Part shown: positions 1 to 9,667 of the stretch, in pieces
Position numbering within the stretch: position 1 is the stretch's first letter
Layout: each line of letters starts with the position of its first letter
Assembly (NCBI GenBank): GCA_902651635.1
Contig: CACRSC010000028.1
Coordinates: 203,070-245,238, forward strand
Length of the DNA stretch: 42,169 nucleotides
Source of the DNA: Mastigamoeba balamuthi
Lineage: Eukaryota; Evosea; Mastigamoebida; Mastigamoebidae
Reading direction: 5' to 3'
The notes under the pieces: model-generated
What the model saw: only the letters and a program-made list of their open reading frames with translations
Told to the model about the DNA's origin: nothing
Database searches by the model: none
Made by a program: the position numbers and the translations under genes

Positions 1-1307
1 CCAGCAGCGCGCGGACGACGTCGCTCTTGCCGAACGTGCTCGCGTACATCAGCGGCGTCGTCGCCCGCGGGTCGTCCGACGGGCCCTCCGAGCCCACGCG
101 CCCGTTGGGGTCCGCGCCGCCGCGCAGCAGCGCCTCGACGACGCGCGCGTCGCCCGTGTGGCACGCGAGGATCAGCGGGCTCGTGTTGGGCACGCGGCAC
201 TCGTCGACGCGCAGCCCCGCGGCCACCAGCGCGTCGACGACCTCGGCGCTGCCCCCGTGTATCGCTGCGCTCAGCGCGCTCAGGCCCCCGGGCGTGCTCG
301 CCCGCGCGTCGGCGCCCTCTGCGAGCAGCAGCGCCGCGACCCCCGCGTGGCCGTTGCGTGCGGCGATCATCAGCGGAGTCCACCCGTTCCGCGAGCTCTC
401 CGTGTCGGCCCCCGCGCGCAGCAGGGCGCGGGCCACGGGGGCGTTGCCGCGCTTGCAGGCGGCGTAGAGGGCGGTGGCGCCGTCGGGGCGCTGGCGGCGG
501 ACGTCTGCGCCGGCCGCGAGCAGCAGGCGCACGAGGGGCTCGCTGCCCAGACGCGCGGCCACGTACAGCGGCGACACGCCGTCCACACGCGCCGCGTTCA
601 CGTCGGCGCCGGCGGCCAGCAGGATGGACGCCATCTCGCTGGCAGGGAGTGGGTGGGTGGGTGGGCGTCAGGGCGGCTGCTGGGACGTTTGGGAACACAG
701 AAAATCAATATATCTTATCTTCCGCGAAAATCAAACCGGCATTGATTTTGCCTTGATGCGGCAGCGCAATCTGGTGGGGAAATTGACAGCATCAGAGGAA
801 CAGGGAATCCGAGGCGAAACACCCACGGGCAGGGGCAGGGCAATGGTGTTGGGCGTGTTATCGAGTTGAGAAAAAGTCAAATCAATTGGGCCGCGCGAAA
901 ACGGAACAGATGAACCGCCCAAAGACACAAGCGAGAGGGGCGGGGCGAAAAAGAGAAAGATTCCTGGAATCAGATAGAGGGGGAATCCAGGATAACGCGA
1001 TATTAGATTCCCCTCCCGCGCAGATTCTCCGCCCCCGCGCGGCGGCGTGCGCGCACCACTGGCCGGCCATGCACGCGAGCAGCAGCGGCGTGGCGGCGTC
1101 GGCGGCGGGGCAGGCCCTGTCGGGGTCGGCGCCGGCCTCGCGGAGGAGGAGGGTGGCGAGGGGGCAGATGCCGGCCGAGGCGGCGATGCCGAGCAGCGAC
1201 CAGCCCGAGTGCACCGCGTCGCTGAAGAGCTCCGGGCACTCGCGCGCGTACGTGGCGATCGCGCGGCCCAGCTCGCGCAGCGTGCTGCGCAGCTTGGCGG
1301 GGTCCAT
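1..1307 (-). CDS. Ankyrin-repeat protein, 3' end beyond the window
   Basis: Two exons are visible: 1307-1057 and 638-1 (continuing off the left edge). The donor is GTGCGC at 1056 and the acceptor CTGCCAG ends at 639; joining them rebuilds one ankyrin unit across the junction (TPLLLACMAGQ then CEMASILLAAGADVN), which fixes the splice. Translation from the ATG at 1307 starts MDPAKLRSTLRELGRAIA. At least seven ankyrin units follow in about 296 residues, each with a TPL or SAL turn and a LLxxGAD end. Another in-frame ATG lies 29 codons upstream, but the Pro/Ser-rich stretch before MDPAK looks like leader. Ankyrin repeats are protein-binding scaffolds; nothing visible names a partner, and a domain in the missing C-terminus is possible. 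The 418-nt intron is A+T-rich. Confidence 0.85.
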
Positions 1308-1962
1308 GGGGGGCGCGGGTGCTGGTCCACCGCCGCGCAGCGACGGGCTGAGGGCGGGTGTGGAGTGGGCGCGGGGTTCGCTCGGTTGGTGCACACCGGG
1401 AGGGTGTCTGATATTTTGTGCGCCCTCTTCCCCGGGGGATATTCGGGGACACCCCCAGATTTTCAGATCTTGAGCTCACACACTTGCGGCCCGACGCGCT
1501 TATCATTTCTGTTTCCTAGCAGTGTGATGTTTCAAGTACGGCAGCCATTTGTGAGTCCACCAGTGGGAGGGGCTCAAATCGAGCTACTGGAATTTGCTGC
1601 ACTGAGCTGTATGCAAGCCAAAAAAGAGGGGAGTTCGAGTCTTTCTACAAGGGCACTGCGCAAAGGGATGTGGTGGAGGGGCAGCTCTCGCCTCCTCTCG
1701 CATCTCCCCCCCCTCCTCCTCCGCTGACTCTTGTGGGGCGCAGCTCGTGGCCAAGTCCAAGGGCGTCAACGTGCTCGAGGTGCCGCCGCCGATGATAAAA
1801 GGTGGTGTTTGAGCCGAGTATTTGCGAGAGGGGCCTGCACAGGGACTGAACTGACAGGGCCCCAGCAGAGTTGAAGCACTTTCTGACTGGTGTGAACAAT
1901 TGCGAAAGGAGTTATCGTGATTGAATTATTGTATGGAGGCAGAGCCATCCTTGATAAAGAAA
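1308..1962. other. Intergenic, no gene seen; partial extra copy of the arm repeat
   Basis: No supported gene. Bases 1797-1865 are a diverged copy of 1996-2072 inside the left inverted arm: both share GGTGGTGTTT, CTGCACAGGGACTG and ACAGGGCCCC in the same order. The repeat family therefore extends slightly outside the arm as a degenerate direct repeat about 200 bp away. Confidence 0.5.
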
Positions 1963-2975
1963 ATCAAATGCCCTGTGGCAGCACAGGTGCATTCCAAAAA
2001 GTGGTGTTTAGGAGAGTCTTTGGGAGAGGGAGCTGCACAGGGACTGCTCGCATGGCCGACAGGGCCCCCGGGCAGAGCGAGATGCGGCGAAGCCCCTCAG
2101 TATTGCACGGACACGAAGTACGGTGAACCGAGGACGAGGGCAGGCAGGGCAGGGGTGGGCAGGCGGGGCAGACAGGGCAGGCGGAGTATTTCCAGCGGAG
2201 CTGCTCCGGAGTAAGTGCGGTCCGGTGGGCATTCCAAGTGCCACACTGCCTGCCAGCCGCCCCGCAACCCCCGGTGGTGTGCCACCACAAGCCCGCTTAT
2301 GGGTCCCGAATTGCCTCGATTCAGATGCAACAGGAACACGGAACCAGCGACTGGAGTGCTGCGACCCGTCTTGGCCAACAGACCCCATGCGCAGATCCTA
2401 TTTGTGCTCTCAGCGCCATGTGGTCCGCCCCCCCCCCCCAGCCCGGAAGAGCCAGTGGCGCCGAGGGCCCTCCTGTGACTGATTGGCTCCAGCTTGCCGC
2501 GCAGGCACCTGCACGGGGACCTCCAGCAAAGCCCTGAGGCGGGCGAGGGCGCACTGGGGGTACTTGGGGCGGGTCGAGGGCGCACAGCCCCGGGACTGAG
2601 CCGCCCGGGTAGCTCACCGGCCAATTTAAAAAATGACAAAGCACCGAAATATCCTCGATGCACGGCGAATATCTGCATTGCCCGTGCTCGTATTGGCTCG
2701 CCCTGGCACATGAGACACGTACGTTCCTCTGGGGGGTTGCAAGCAAGCGAGGGCAGAAGCAATGCTGGCTGCTGTCTGGCTTGCATGGCGGGGCAAAGTA
2801 CCTGGCCTGGCTGGCTGGCTGAGCTTGGCATGCAGCATGAGTGCTGCTGACCACTGTTGGGTCGAGTCAGAGCCCCGACAGAGCACTGGCAGTCCTGCTG
2901 GTCGCAGTGAGGAGGAGCGTGCCAGCAGCAGCCATGCCCCTCTGCTCTGAGGAGGAGGGGAGGGTTGAGCATGAG
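1963..2975 (-). repeat. Left arm of a long inverted repeat
   Basis: The reverse complement of this stretch aligns in order with 10968-11745. Shared landmarks include GGGGCATGGCTGCTGCTGGC, AGGCAATTCGGGACCCATAA, GGAATGCCCACCGGACCGCA and CACCACTTTTTGGAATGCAC. The left arm holds about 210 bp (roughly 2370-2585, with a poly-G run near 2430) missing from the right arm. Homology stops near 1963 outside and 2975 inside. Both arms lack a sustained conserved reading frame, so they look noncoding or decayed. The arms could be terminal repeats of a large element or an inverted segmental duplication. Confidence 0.8.
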
Positions 2976-3623
2976 CAGGGGAGATAGAGATACGTGTCAG
3001 AGGCAATCACTGGGGCAGCGGAGCCCACGCCACCATTTTGGTCGCCATCCCAACTCACACAAACTTACACAGACTCATATTTGCCCAACCGCCACATGCA
3101 TTGACCCCAGCAGCATCTGCCTCTGCCGACGATGGTGCAACACGGAGCTGGGCGGCCCACATGCCCAGCCCCGGGATTGAGGCAGAGAGAGAGCTGTGCT
3201 CAGTGTCAGTGTTTGTGTATGTGCCGTGTTGCCCACGTTGCCAGCAGTTGCACTCTGAAATGATAATAATGGGGCGTCTGTGTTGTGCTAGTGCTGATTT
3301 GTGCTCTCTGCCCATCTCAGCTCAGCTCCAGGGCCCCGCACACGTGCTGCTGGTGCCCTGCTAGTGCTGCTGCCGCCCAGTCAGTGCCTACTGCAGATAC
3401 TGGCATCAGTGGGGGCATCAGAGTCGCAGAGAAGGAGGGGATGGCAGTGAGGGCCAGGGAGTGCACAACGTGGAGTGGGAGAAAGCAACACAGCTAGGAC
3501 TTCTTACACAGCAGCTCTTCTGCCACTGCTGCTGCTGCTGCTGCTGTTCCCTCCTTGCTCTCAGCCCCCTCATCAGCATCAGTGCTCTCACCTTCGTGGT
3601 TGCTGATGGCCTCGTCATTGGCT
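2976..3623. other. Unassigned stretch with a short (CAG)n tract
   Basis: No gene can be supported. A (CTG/CAG)n run of about seven units lies at 3528-3545. Open frames here are short and match no family I know. Confidence 0.4.
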
Positions 3624-4020
3624 GTGACCACAGTGGTATCTTCAGCAATGCCTGGGGCCTTGGTGGCCTTGACCAACTGATCACCAGCCAGAAGCTCGAT
3701 GCCACCCTTGGTGCCCTGGGTGTCATTTCTGATGTTGCCCTTGTCACCCTCTGTGGTGCCCTCAACCACATCAACCTTGTTGCCCTCAGCATACTCAATG
3801 TCTACCTTGGCTTCCTCACTGACCCCGGCTTCCTCATCATCCTTGTCATCCTTGATATTGTTCTCAGAGGCCCTTATTGCCATTGGTATCACTCGTGGTG
3901 ACCATGGTTGTATCTCTGGCAATGCATGAGGCATCAATGGCCTTAACGAGCAGACTGCCAGCCAGAAGCTCAATGTCCTTAGTGCCCCTGGCATTGATGA
4001 CGTTGCCCTCAAAGTCATTG
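3624..4020. repeat. Two degenerate tandem units about 274 bp apart
   Basis: Bases around 3625-3740 recur at 3899-4015. Both units run TGACCA(C/T), then (G)TATC with CAGCAATGC or TGGCAATGC, then CCAGCCAGAAGCTC, then GATGTTGCCCT or GACGTTGCCCT. On the minus strand both read as a related peptide containing IELLAG and DTT.VT, but the frame breaks between them. I read this as a decayed repetitive coding region, not a live gene. Confidence 0.5.
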
Positions 4021-4163
4021 ACATCTCATGGCCGAGCATGAAGCAGAACAAGTCCTTCAATGGCAAATACAAGGGGCACATGGTGAAGATCCAGATGATG
4101 GTCAACAACCAGGGCATTCCCATGAATGTTCGTGGGTTGTATAAGGGAGGGAGTTCACTATAA
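3931..4163 (+). pseudogene. Relic of a DDE (Harbinger/DDE_Tnp_4-like) transposase
   Basis: An open plus-strand stretch ending TAA at 4163 reads ...DISWPSMKQNKSFNGKYKG followed by HMVKIQMMVNNQGIPMNVRG and LYKGGSS. The order Y/F-NGKYKxHxxKIQ, then a GIPxNVxGxYKGS turn, is typical of DDE_Tnp_4 and related transposases around the second catalytic Asp. The Asp expected after KGS is absent and a stop follows, and no full transposase surrounds it, so this would be a fragment. It overlaps the tandem repeat just upstream. Recognition is by motif memory only, and the piece is short, so a chance resemblance is possible. Confidence 0.35.
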
Positions 4164-4473
4164 TCTGAAGATCATATAGGGCTCAGCTCCACACATACGA
4201 GGGCAACTCCTGATCTAGTATGCAGTGTAGTCTCCCTTGGCCTCCAGGACTGCTTGCAACCGAGCAGGCATTGAAGAAACCAATTTTGAGCATACCCTTA
4301 AGAGAGAGACTCTCACTCTTTTCTGAGGCAACACACCAATGCCTTCATAGATTGAGGGTTTGCCTTAGCCACCTTAGCCTTCAGGATGCCTCAGGCATTT
4401 TCGATTCCATTAAGGTCAGGACTGCATGCTGGCCAGGGAGGCAGGTGATGTTGTTTTTGGCTTAGCATTGGTA

Positions 4474-4500
4474 CAGTAGAAATCACTACCAACTGTCCCC
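4474..4500 (+). repeat. Left terminal inverted repeat of the inner Tc1 element
   Basis: Begins CAGTAGAAATCACTACCAAC right after TA at 4472-4473. It pairs with 5659-5685 with one mismatch (C/A at position 16). Confidence 0.93.
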
Positions 4501-4644
4501 TATTTAAAAACGATGCTCAATTCTACCATACATTTCACCTAATACAAAATTCTTACCCAGAAAAAACTGATCTTAGTATATTGTATTATCTCCTTTTGCC
4601 TCAATAACTGCCTGTAAACGAGAGGGCATTGAGTTGACCAACTT

Positions 4645-5455
4645 TTAGGCAAACTCCACTGAGAGTTGTCTCCACTCATTTCTAATACAGTGAACCAAGG
4701 CAGTAAGAGAACGAGGGTTTGACTCACTAACCCTGGCCTTCAGAATGGCCCAAACATTTTCAATACCATTACAATCAGGGCTGCATGCTGGCCAGGGCAG
4801 AGTATGCACATTATGGTCATTCTTCCATTGGCAGCACAATTTACTTCTATGCTTACTATCATTGTCCTCTGCAAGGAGCCACTCAACATGATCCTCTTCA
4901 TGTCTGATGGATGACAGAAGTGCTTTTTGATAGATATCACACATCTTTTCGGAATTCAGGTTCCCTGTAAAAATATGCAGCATTCCGAATCCATGTGAAG
5001 AAAAGCACCCCCAAACCAGTACCTTCTGGGGGTACTTCACCTTCCTGATAAGAAATCGATGACCAGATACTTGTCAGTGCTTTGCCTTAATCCAGCCAAA
5101 ATGTTGTCTCATCACAAAACCATACATATCTCCAATCTCGCAGCAGATTTTCCTGTGTAAAACCTATGCGAGCTTGTTGATGAGCTATTTTTCCTAATGG
5201 CTTAAATAATGGAGCCGGAAACTTGGCCTGAGCAGCATGCAAACGCTGGCGAATAGTAGAGACAGAAGCCTGAAGGTGAAGGGATCTGCGCAGAGCAGCA
5301 GCTGAGTGAGGTGGCTTGGATTTGGCCCTGGATAGGATCCGTTTGTCCTCTTTCTCTGAAGTTGCCCTTCTTGCTCTCTTGGTTGGTGGTGCTGTGGCCA
5401 CAGTGTCAGGCCGGGTTTTCATCTGGTGCTGGATTGATCCAAGTCCACAGTGCAT
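4645..5455 (-). pseudogene. Tc1-type DD34E transposase, frame-broken
   Basis: The first part (5455-5085) has a basic, helix-turn-helix-like region and ends in VWFCDETTFWLD, which carries the first catalytic Asp. An in-frame TAA follows at once. The reading continues in another frame from about 5066 (SGHRFLIRKVKYPQKV, VWGCFSSHGFG), then AEDNDSKH with the second Asp, and SPDCNGIENVW with the final Glu. Exactly 34 residues separate the second Asp and the Glu, which is the DD34E signature of Tc1 proteins. All three catalytic acids survive, but the stop and shift near 5040-5085 prevent one full product unless unusual decoding or splicing occurs. Any activity would have to come from a copy elsewhere. 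Confidence 0.85.
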
Positions 5456-5658
5456 GTACTGTGCAATGCGCTTCTTTCCCCACTGAGGGCCCTTGGGGTG
5501 TGAGTGCAGGAACCAAATCTCCCATCTGCTTCTCTGTAAGAGACATATTTAGCATTAAGAGATAATGCAGAAAATAGATACTTCATGATCAGATTCTGAA
5601 TCGAATGTTGACAATTCCTAATGACACATTTCAGGAATTGTTTGATCAAAAGATAACA

Positions 5659-5685
5659 GGGGACAGTTGTTAGTGATTTCTACTG
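5659..5685 (-). repeat. Right terminal inverted repeat of the inner Tc1 element
   Basis: Reads inward from 5685 as CAGTAGAAATCACTAACAAC and is followed outside by TA at 5686-5687. Confidence 0.93.
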
Positions 5686-5687
5686 TA

Positions 5688-6340
5688 GCATATTTGACTG
5701 GTATGTTTACTGTCATTGTCCTCTGCCAGAAGCCACTCTTCCTGATCATCCCGACAAGCCTGGCGAATCGAAGGCAGGAGAGCCCTCTGATAGATGTCAT
5801 ACATCTTTTCGGAATTGAGATTCCCCTGGAAGATGTGAAGCCGTCCAAACCCATGTGACGAAAAGCACCCCCACACCTGAACCTTCTGGGGGTACTTAAC
5901 CTGTCTGACCAAAAATCAATGACCAGAAAGCTGCTTTGTCTTTGGTCCCTCTAGCCAGATTGTGGACTCGCTTATGAACCATACATTACTCCAATCTCTC
6001 TGCATATTTTTCCTTGCAAAATCATGCTGTGCTTTTTGATGAATTTTTTTTCACACAGGCTTGAACAAAGTCTGAAACTTGGCATTAACAGCATGTAATT
6101 GCCTGAAAATAGTGGATAGTGATGCCCGAAGATGAGGGGACTTGCGGAGGACGAGGACTGTGGATGAGTGTGAGGGCTGAGATTTTACCCTGGCAAAAAT
6201 TTGTTTGTTCTTCTCTGTTGTTGCTCTTCTGATTTTTTATGGTGGAGGTGAAGCAATACCATCTGGTCGCTGATCCATCCATTGTTGGGCAGTACCACAG
6301 CTGAAGTGCACGTACTGTGCAATGCACCTCTTGCACCAGT
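5688..6340 (-). pseudogene. N-terminal half of the older Tc1 transposase, decayed
   Basis: Read right to left, this holds the DNA-binding part (about 6340-6085) and then the central block VKYPQKVQVWGCFSSHGFGR at about 5895, ending in AEDNDSKHTSQICY where the inner element is inserted (5687). It is clearly related to the inner copy but carries many stops and frame changes. Its C-terminal part lies at about 4190-4471. Confidence 0.75.
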
Positions 6341-6794
6341 GAGGGCCCATTGGATGGTTGTGCAAGGAACCATATCTTTCATCTCAGTTTCTCTGTGAGA
6401 GACAGTTTTGTCATTATCAGATATTCCGAATTTCAGATATTCTATGATCAGATCATATGATGCCCTATAATCTCTCCAATTGGCATTCTTAGCAATTGAA
6501 GTAATCGTGATATAAGATGGGCTAATTGATTGTGATTTGTACTGTATAATGCTGGATTTAGGTCGCCTGTAGTGCAAAATCACTATTAGTGATATAGTGC
6601 AATTTAGCTCTAAATTTAGCACAAGTTAGTAATTGAATTACACAAGTAGCACCGAAAAAACATAGCTAAAATTTTTGTGTTACATGTGCAAAAGCTGCAG
6701 TGATGACTTTCTGTTTAATTGAATTACTACAGATTTGGCACTTATTTCTTCAAGTACAAGCAACCATACTTTTGAAATTGGTGTGCTTCTATGA

Positions 6795-7095
6795 ACAAAT
6801 CCTGATCAGAATACTGTGTAATCTCTCTTGGCCTTCCGGCCTGCATGCAACTTAGAAAAAAGTAGAAGTCTATCAAGGGTATTTACAGAATTTAATAGAC
6901 ACAATGCCTGCTGACATAGCATATCAAATGTCAAAAAAGAAGGATTACCTAGACCTTTGGGATGCTTCAGGCTTTTTCGATTCCATTTTGATCAGATTTC
7001 AAGCTGGTCAAGGCTGAATGGTAATGTTGTTTTCAGCTTTCTATTGACAGTACAATTGGCAGGTGTTTTTGCTGTTCTCTGTTATAAGTCACTTA
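6795..7095 (-). pseudogene. Third Tc1 transposase fragment (C-terminal part)
   Basis: The stretch GGATGCTTCAGGCTTTTTCG at about 6958 and GGTAATGTTGTTTTCAGCTT at about 7018 match 4385-4465 of the older element in the same order, and 6800-6850 matches its end near 4205-4250. No terminal repeat or open frame survives. It is a solo fragment in the same orientation as the other two copies. Confidence 0.6.
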
Positions 7096-7640
7096 TATTT
7101 AGTAGTAGTACCAAATCTTGCTTTGTTCTTCTGTCACACCTGTCTTTTCCTTCAATTTTGTTTGGTTTCTGATCCGGTAAAAATTGATCAAAATACCTCT
7201 TTTGGAGTATCAAATTTCATATAATCTTCTTTTTTCTCATTATTATGTTCCGAGATCTAATTTCCCTTCTTTCCCCTTATTTTTCTCATCATTTCAAAAT
7301 GTACAACAAAAATCTGTACTTTTCATTGGGTTTTGGAGCCTTTTGGGGGGGGAGAAGGCCCCTTTCCTCCATGAATAAGCCCAGGAGTTTGAGCTTTTTG
7401 TCTCATTTCAGCATTATCTCACACGCCATCTCATATTGAGGACAGGATGCCATCCGGATGTGTATCTGATTCACAGCAATGATGTGATGTGGCACTGCTG
7501 TGTCATCAGAGGTGCTGCTTTGCATGGCAGCCAACGAACTGGTCAATGCTGTAGCTGTCCCATCTGGTCATTCCCCAGACTTTCTATCCTTGAGCTTGTG
7601 GAGGCCCAATACCCCCTGGCAATGGCAGGTGGGACACGGG
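7096..7640. other. A+T-rich stretch without a recognisable gene
   Basis: Composition falls far below the neighbouring exons in G+C, with T-runs and short frames only. Probably decayed transposon or intergenic DNA. Confidence 0.4.
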
Positions 7641-9200
7641 AAGGACAGATCCTAAGGGGCATGGTGGAAGCTTTGAAACTGCCTCACTTCTTTGTTAGCA
7701 CCGTGGGGTACTAGTCGAGTGCCCTCGTGGCACTCGGAATTCCAGCTGCTGCTCTGGAGCTCGCACATGTAGATAGCGGAGCTGGCCACCTGGACTGCTC
7801 GCTGCCCTTGAACTCGGGCGCCCAGCTGCGGCCTCCAGCCCAAGGGCAGCACATCGTTGAGCTGCATGGCTGCTATGAGGCTGAGGGAGCATCACTGGGC
7901 TGTGCTCAGATCAGCCTGCACAGTTCTGAGGGTCCAGCAGTGTCACAACGGTCATCCCCAATGCGTCCTCGGAGTACGTGCCCTGGCAGGCCTCGTCAGC
8001 GGCGACAGCAGAGATGAAGCCGTCAATGTATATATAGATCCCTCAACGGGCTTTTTTTCCCCTCGAGGATGCTGCGCGGGCGCCTGAGGATCCTCCTGAC
8101 CATATACGCAGAAGACGACAGCACGATAAGAGCCCCTCCTGCTGCTCGGGAACCAGCGAGTAAGAAATGTGTCAGAAGAACAAAAAAACCCAAGTGCCGG
8201 ATTGCTCACATGCACAGTGCACGAGCCAACCACATCGCGCAGTGCCTGCAGCGACACTTCGGCGCACGTGCCCGTGTTTGAGCACCAGCCACAGGAGGAG
8301 TGGGCTGTTCAGGCCGTTCACCACCTCATCGGCTCACAGATGTCCCTGGAGCCCTCGGAGCTCCCATGCGATATCCGCGAGGCTTCCAGGCTCGCAGACG
8401 AGACGCTAGTGAGGTGGTCCATACCCGCATCCTGAGCTGTGTAGTCGACCCTCAGAATCTGAGTGTGGCCCCGGAGGACCCGCAGTACAGAACAGCTCGG
8501 CCAGGGGTCACTGGGAGTCCGGGGGTACAGTCAGTCACCAGGGAGGTCCAGTGTCCATCGATCGATGTGAGAGCAAGCGCGAAGATGCCGTAGAGTGCAG
8601 AGGGGACCGTAGTCCACGGGCAGTGATCTGCTGTAGCTGGGCAGAAGTGCACAGCCGTTGCCCGCACAAAGCCAGTAGCTCGTGTCCTGCACGTAGACGG
8701 CCAGCGGCGAGCTCTCGCCGGCCACTCACATGGCCAACCTGGCATCTGCAGGCCGCTCGACGAGCCCCGTGGTCCACTGAAGTTCGCCCTTGAGCCAGCC
8801 AGCACAATCTGCTTTCGTTCTCCGAGATAGTGGCGCTGGCACCCAATAGAGTGCCTCAGATGTCACGGCAGATATTATTACCCATTCTTCTGTAGAAACC
8901 CACACTTAGAAAACCCCCGAGCCCCAGCCCGTGTGGCGGTGTGAGCGTGCCTACCAATTGCCAGAAGATGATGGCCGCCTGCGTCTCGGGGAGCATCGCC
9001 ACCGTGATCCGCACCGCCCTGCAAAGTGCACCACTACCCCCGCGCAGCCTCTCCTCTCCAACCGCCTCAACCGTCTCTCCCCTACAACAGAGTGCGGTGA
9101 ATCGCAGCACTGCGTCGTCGTACCAAGCGACGGCAGGCTCAGGCGCACATATGGCAAGGCCGGGGCTGCGATGCGCGCTCCTCTGCTGCCTATGTCGCAC
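7640..9200 (-). pseudogene. Cys-rich, PSI-like multi-exon gene or its remnant
   Basis: Several minus-strand segments read like pieces of one extracellular protein although no full model could be built. They include CGWCSNTGTCAEVSLQAL (about 8300-8245), where CGWC resembles the core of a PSI/plexin-type repeat; GFISAVAADEACQGTYSEDA then LGMTVVTLLDPQNC (about 8020-7925); AIYMCELQSSSWNSECHEG (about 7770-7715); LAVYVQDTSYWLCAGNGC (about 8705-8650); and AVRITVAMLPETQAAIIFWQ (about 9020-8960), preceded by a TTTGCAG acceptor. Between them lie stops and possible introns. Some stretches are also open on the plus strand, so strand and exon limits are uncertain. It may be a live gene I cannot splice, or a pseudogene inside the inverted-arm block. 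Confidence 0.3.
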
Positions 9201-9667
9201 GCCGCTGTCGTTGTATCGCCACTGAGCGCCGCTCAGCTCGGCCTCCTCCCTCGGGGTACGAGATCGTCACGCTCCCTCTGCAGCGCCCGCTCCGCTCTCC
9301 CCCGGCCCGCTACGCCCGCGCCCGCGTCTGCTGATCGCCTGGGTGGCCCCGCCCCTGCCTGTCTGCCCTCAGAGGTGAGAGTCGGATCGTTCCTGAGCCT
9401 TCCCCTCGAGGCGAATCTCCAAAGAAGCACATACCGCATCGAGGACGCCGTCCTCCGTAACTCTGAAATCTGCCTTGTCCTGAGGCAGTACCTCACGTGC
9501 GACCAGGCCGTGGCAATCGAGCCCGGCCAGATGGGAAGGACGTACGTCGAGCTGGCTCCCCTCTTCTCCCCTGCTCCCCACTCTCTCCTCTGCCCCTCTG
9601 CCGCCCGCCGCCTGCCTTTTGATTATCTGGCCGCTCCCGTCACTCCCGTCGGTGACCAAATCGGTGT

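Larger units (their letters stand above)
4474..5685 (-). mobile_element. Tc1/mariner transposon (1,212 bp) with intact ends
   Basis: Both ends carry a 27-bp terminal inverted repeat with a single mismatch: CAGTAGAAATCACTACCAAC at the left (4474-4500) and its inverse at 5659-5685. The element is flanked by the TA duplication expected for this superfamily (4472-4473 and 5686-5687). Size, CAGT termini and TA target are classic Tc1. It sits inside an older related element and interrupts its transposase just after the DNDSKH block. The insertion is recent enough that the repeats are nearly identical. Confidence 0.93.
4190..6546 (-). mobile_element. Older Tc1/mariner element, split by a younger copy
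   Basis: Transposase-derived sequence homologous to the inserted copy runs from about 4190 to 4471 and resumes at 5688 to about 6340. The C-terminal half lies left of the insertion (it reads CLPGQHAVL-like, with relics of the final DDE block) and the N-terminal half right of it. The right end is CAGTACAAATCACAATCAAT on the minus strand (6544 leftward), flanked by TA at 6545-6546; it resembles the inverted repeat of the inner element. The left terminal repeat is not recognisable, so the left limit is approximate. Many stops and frameshifts show it is dead. Confidence 0.7.

Noticed and set aside
2595-2625. GCCCGGGTAGCTCACCGG as a tRNA 5' half
   Set aside because: No T-arm (GTTCGA) or acceptor partner follows at the right distance.
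3494-4123. Minus-strand acidic 209-codon frame as a gene related to the poly-Glu protein
   Set aside because: The repeated peptide unit changes frame midway, and the same DNA carries the DDE-like relic on the plus strand; homology to the poly-Glu protein is only compositional.
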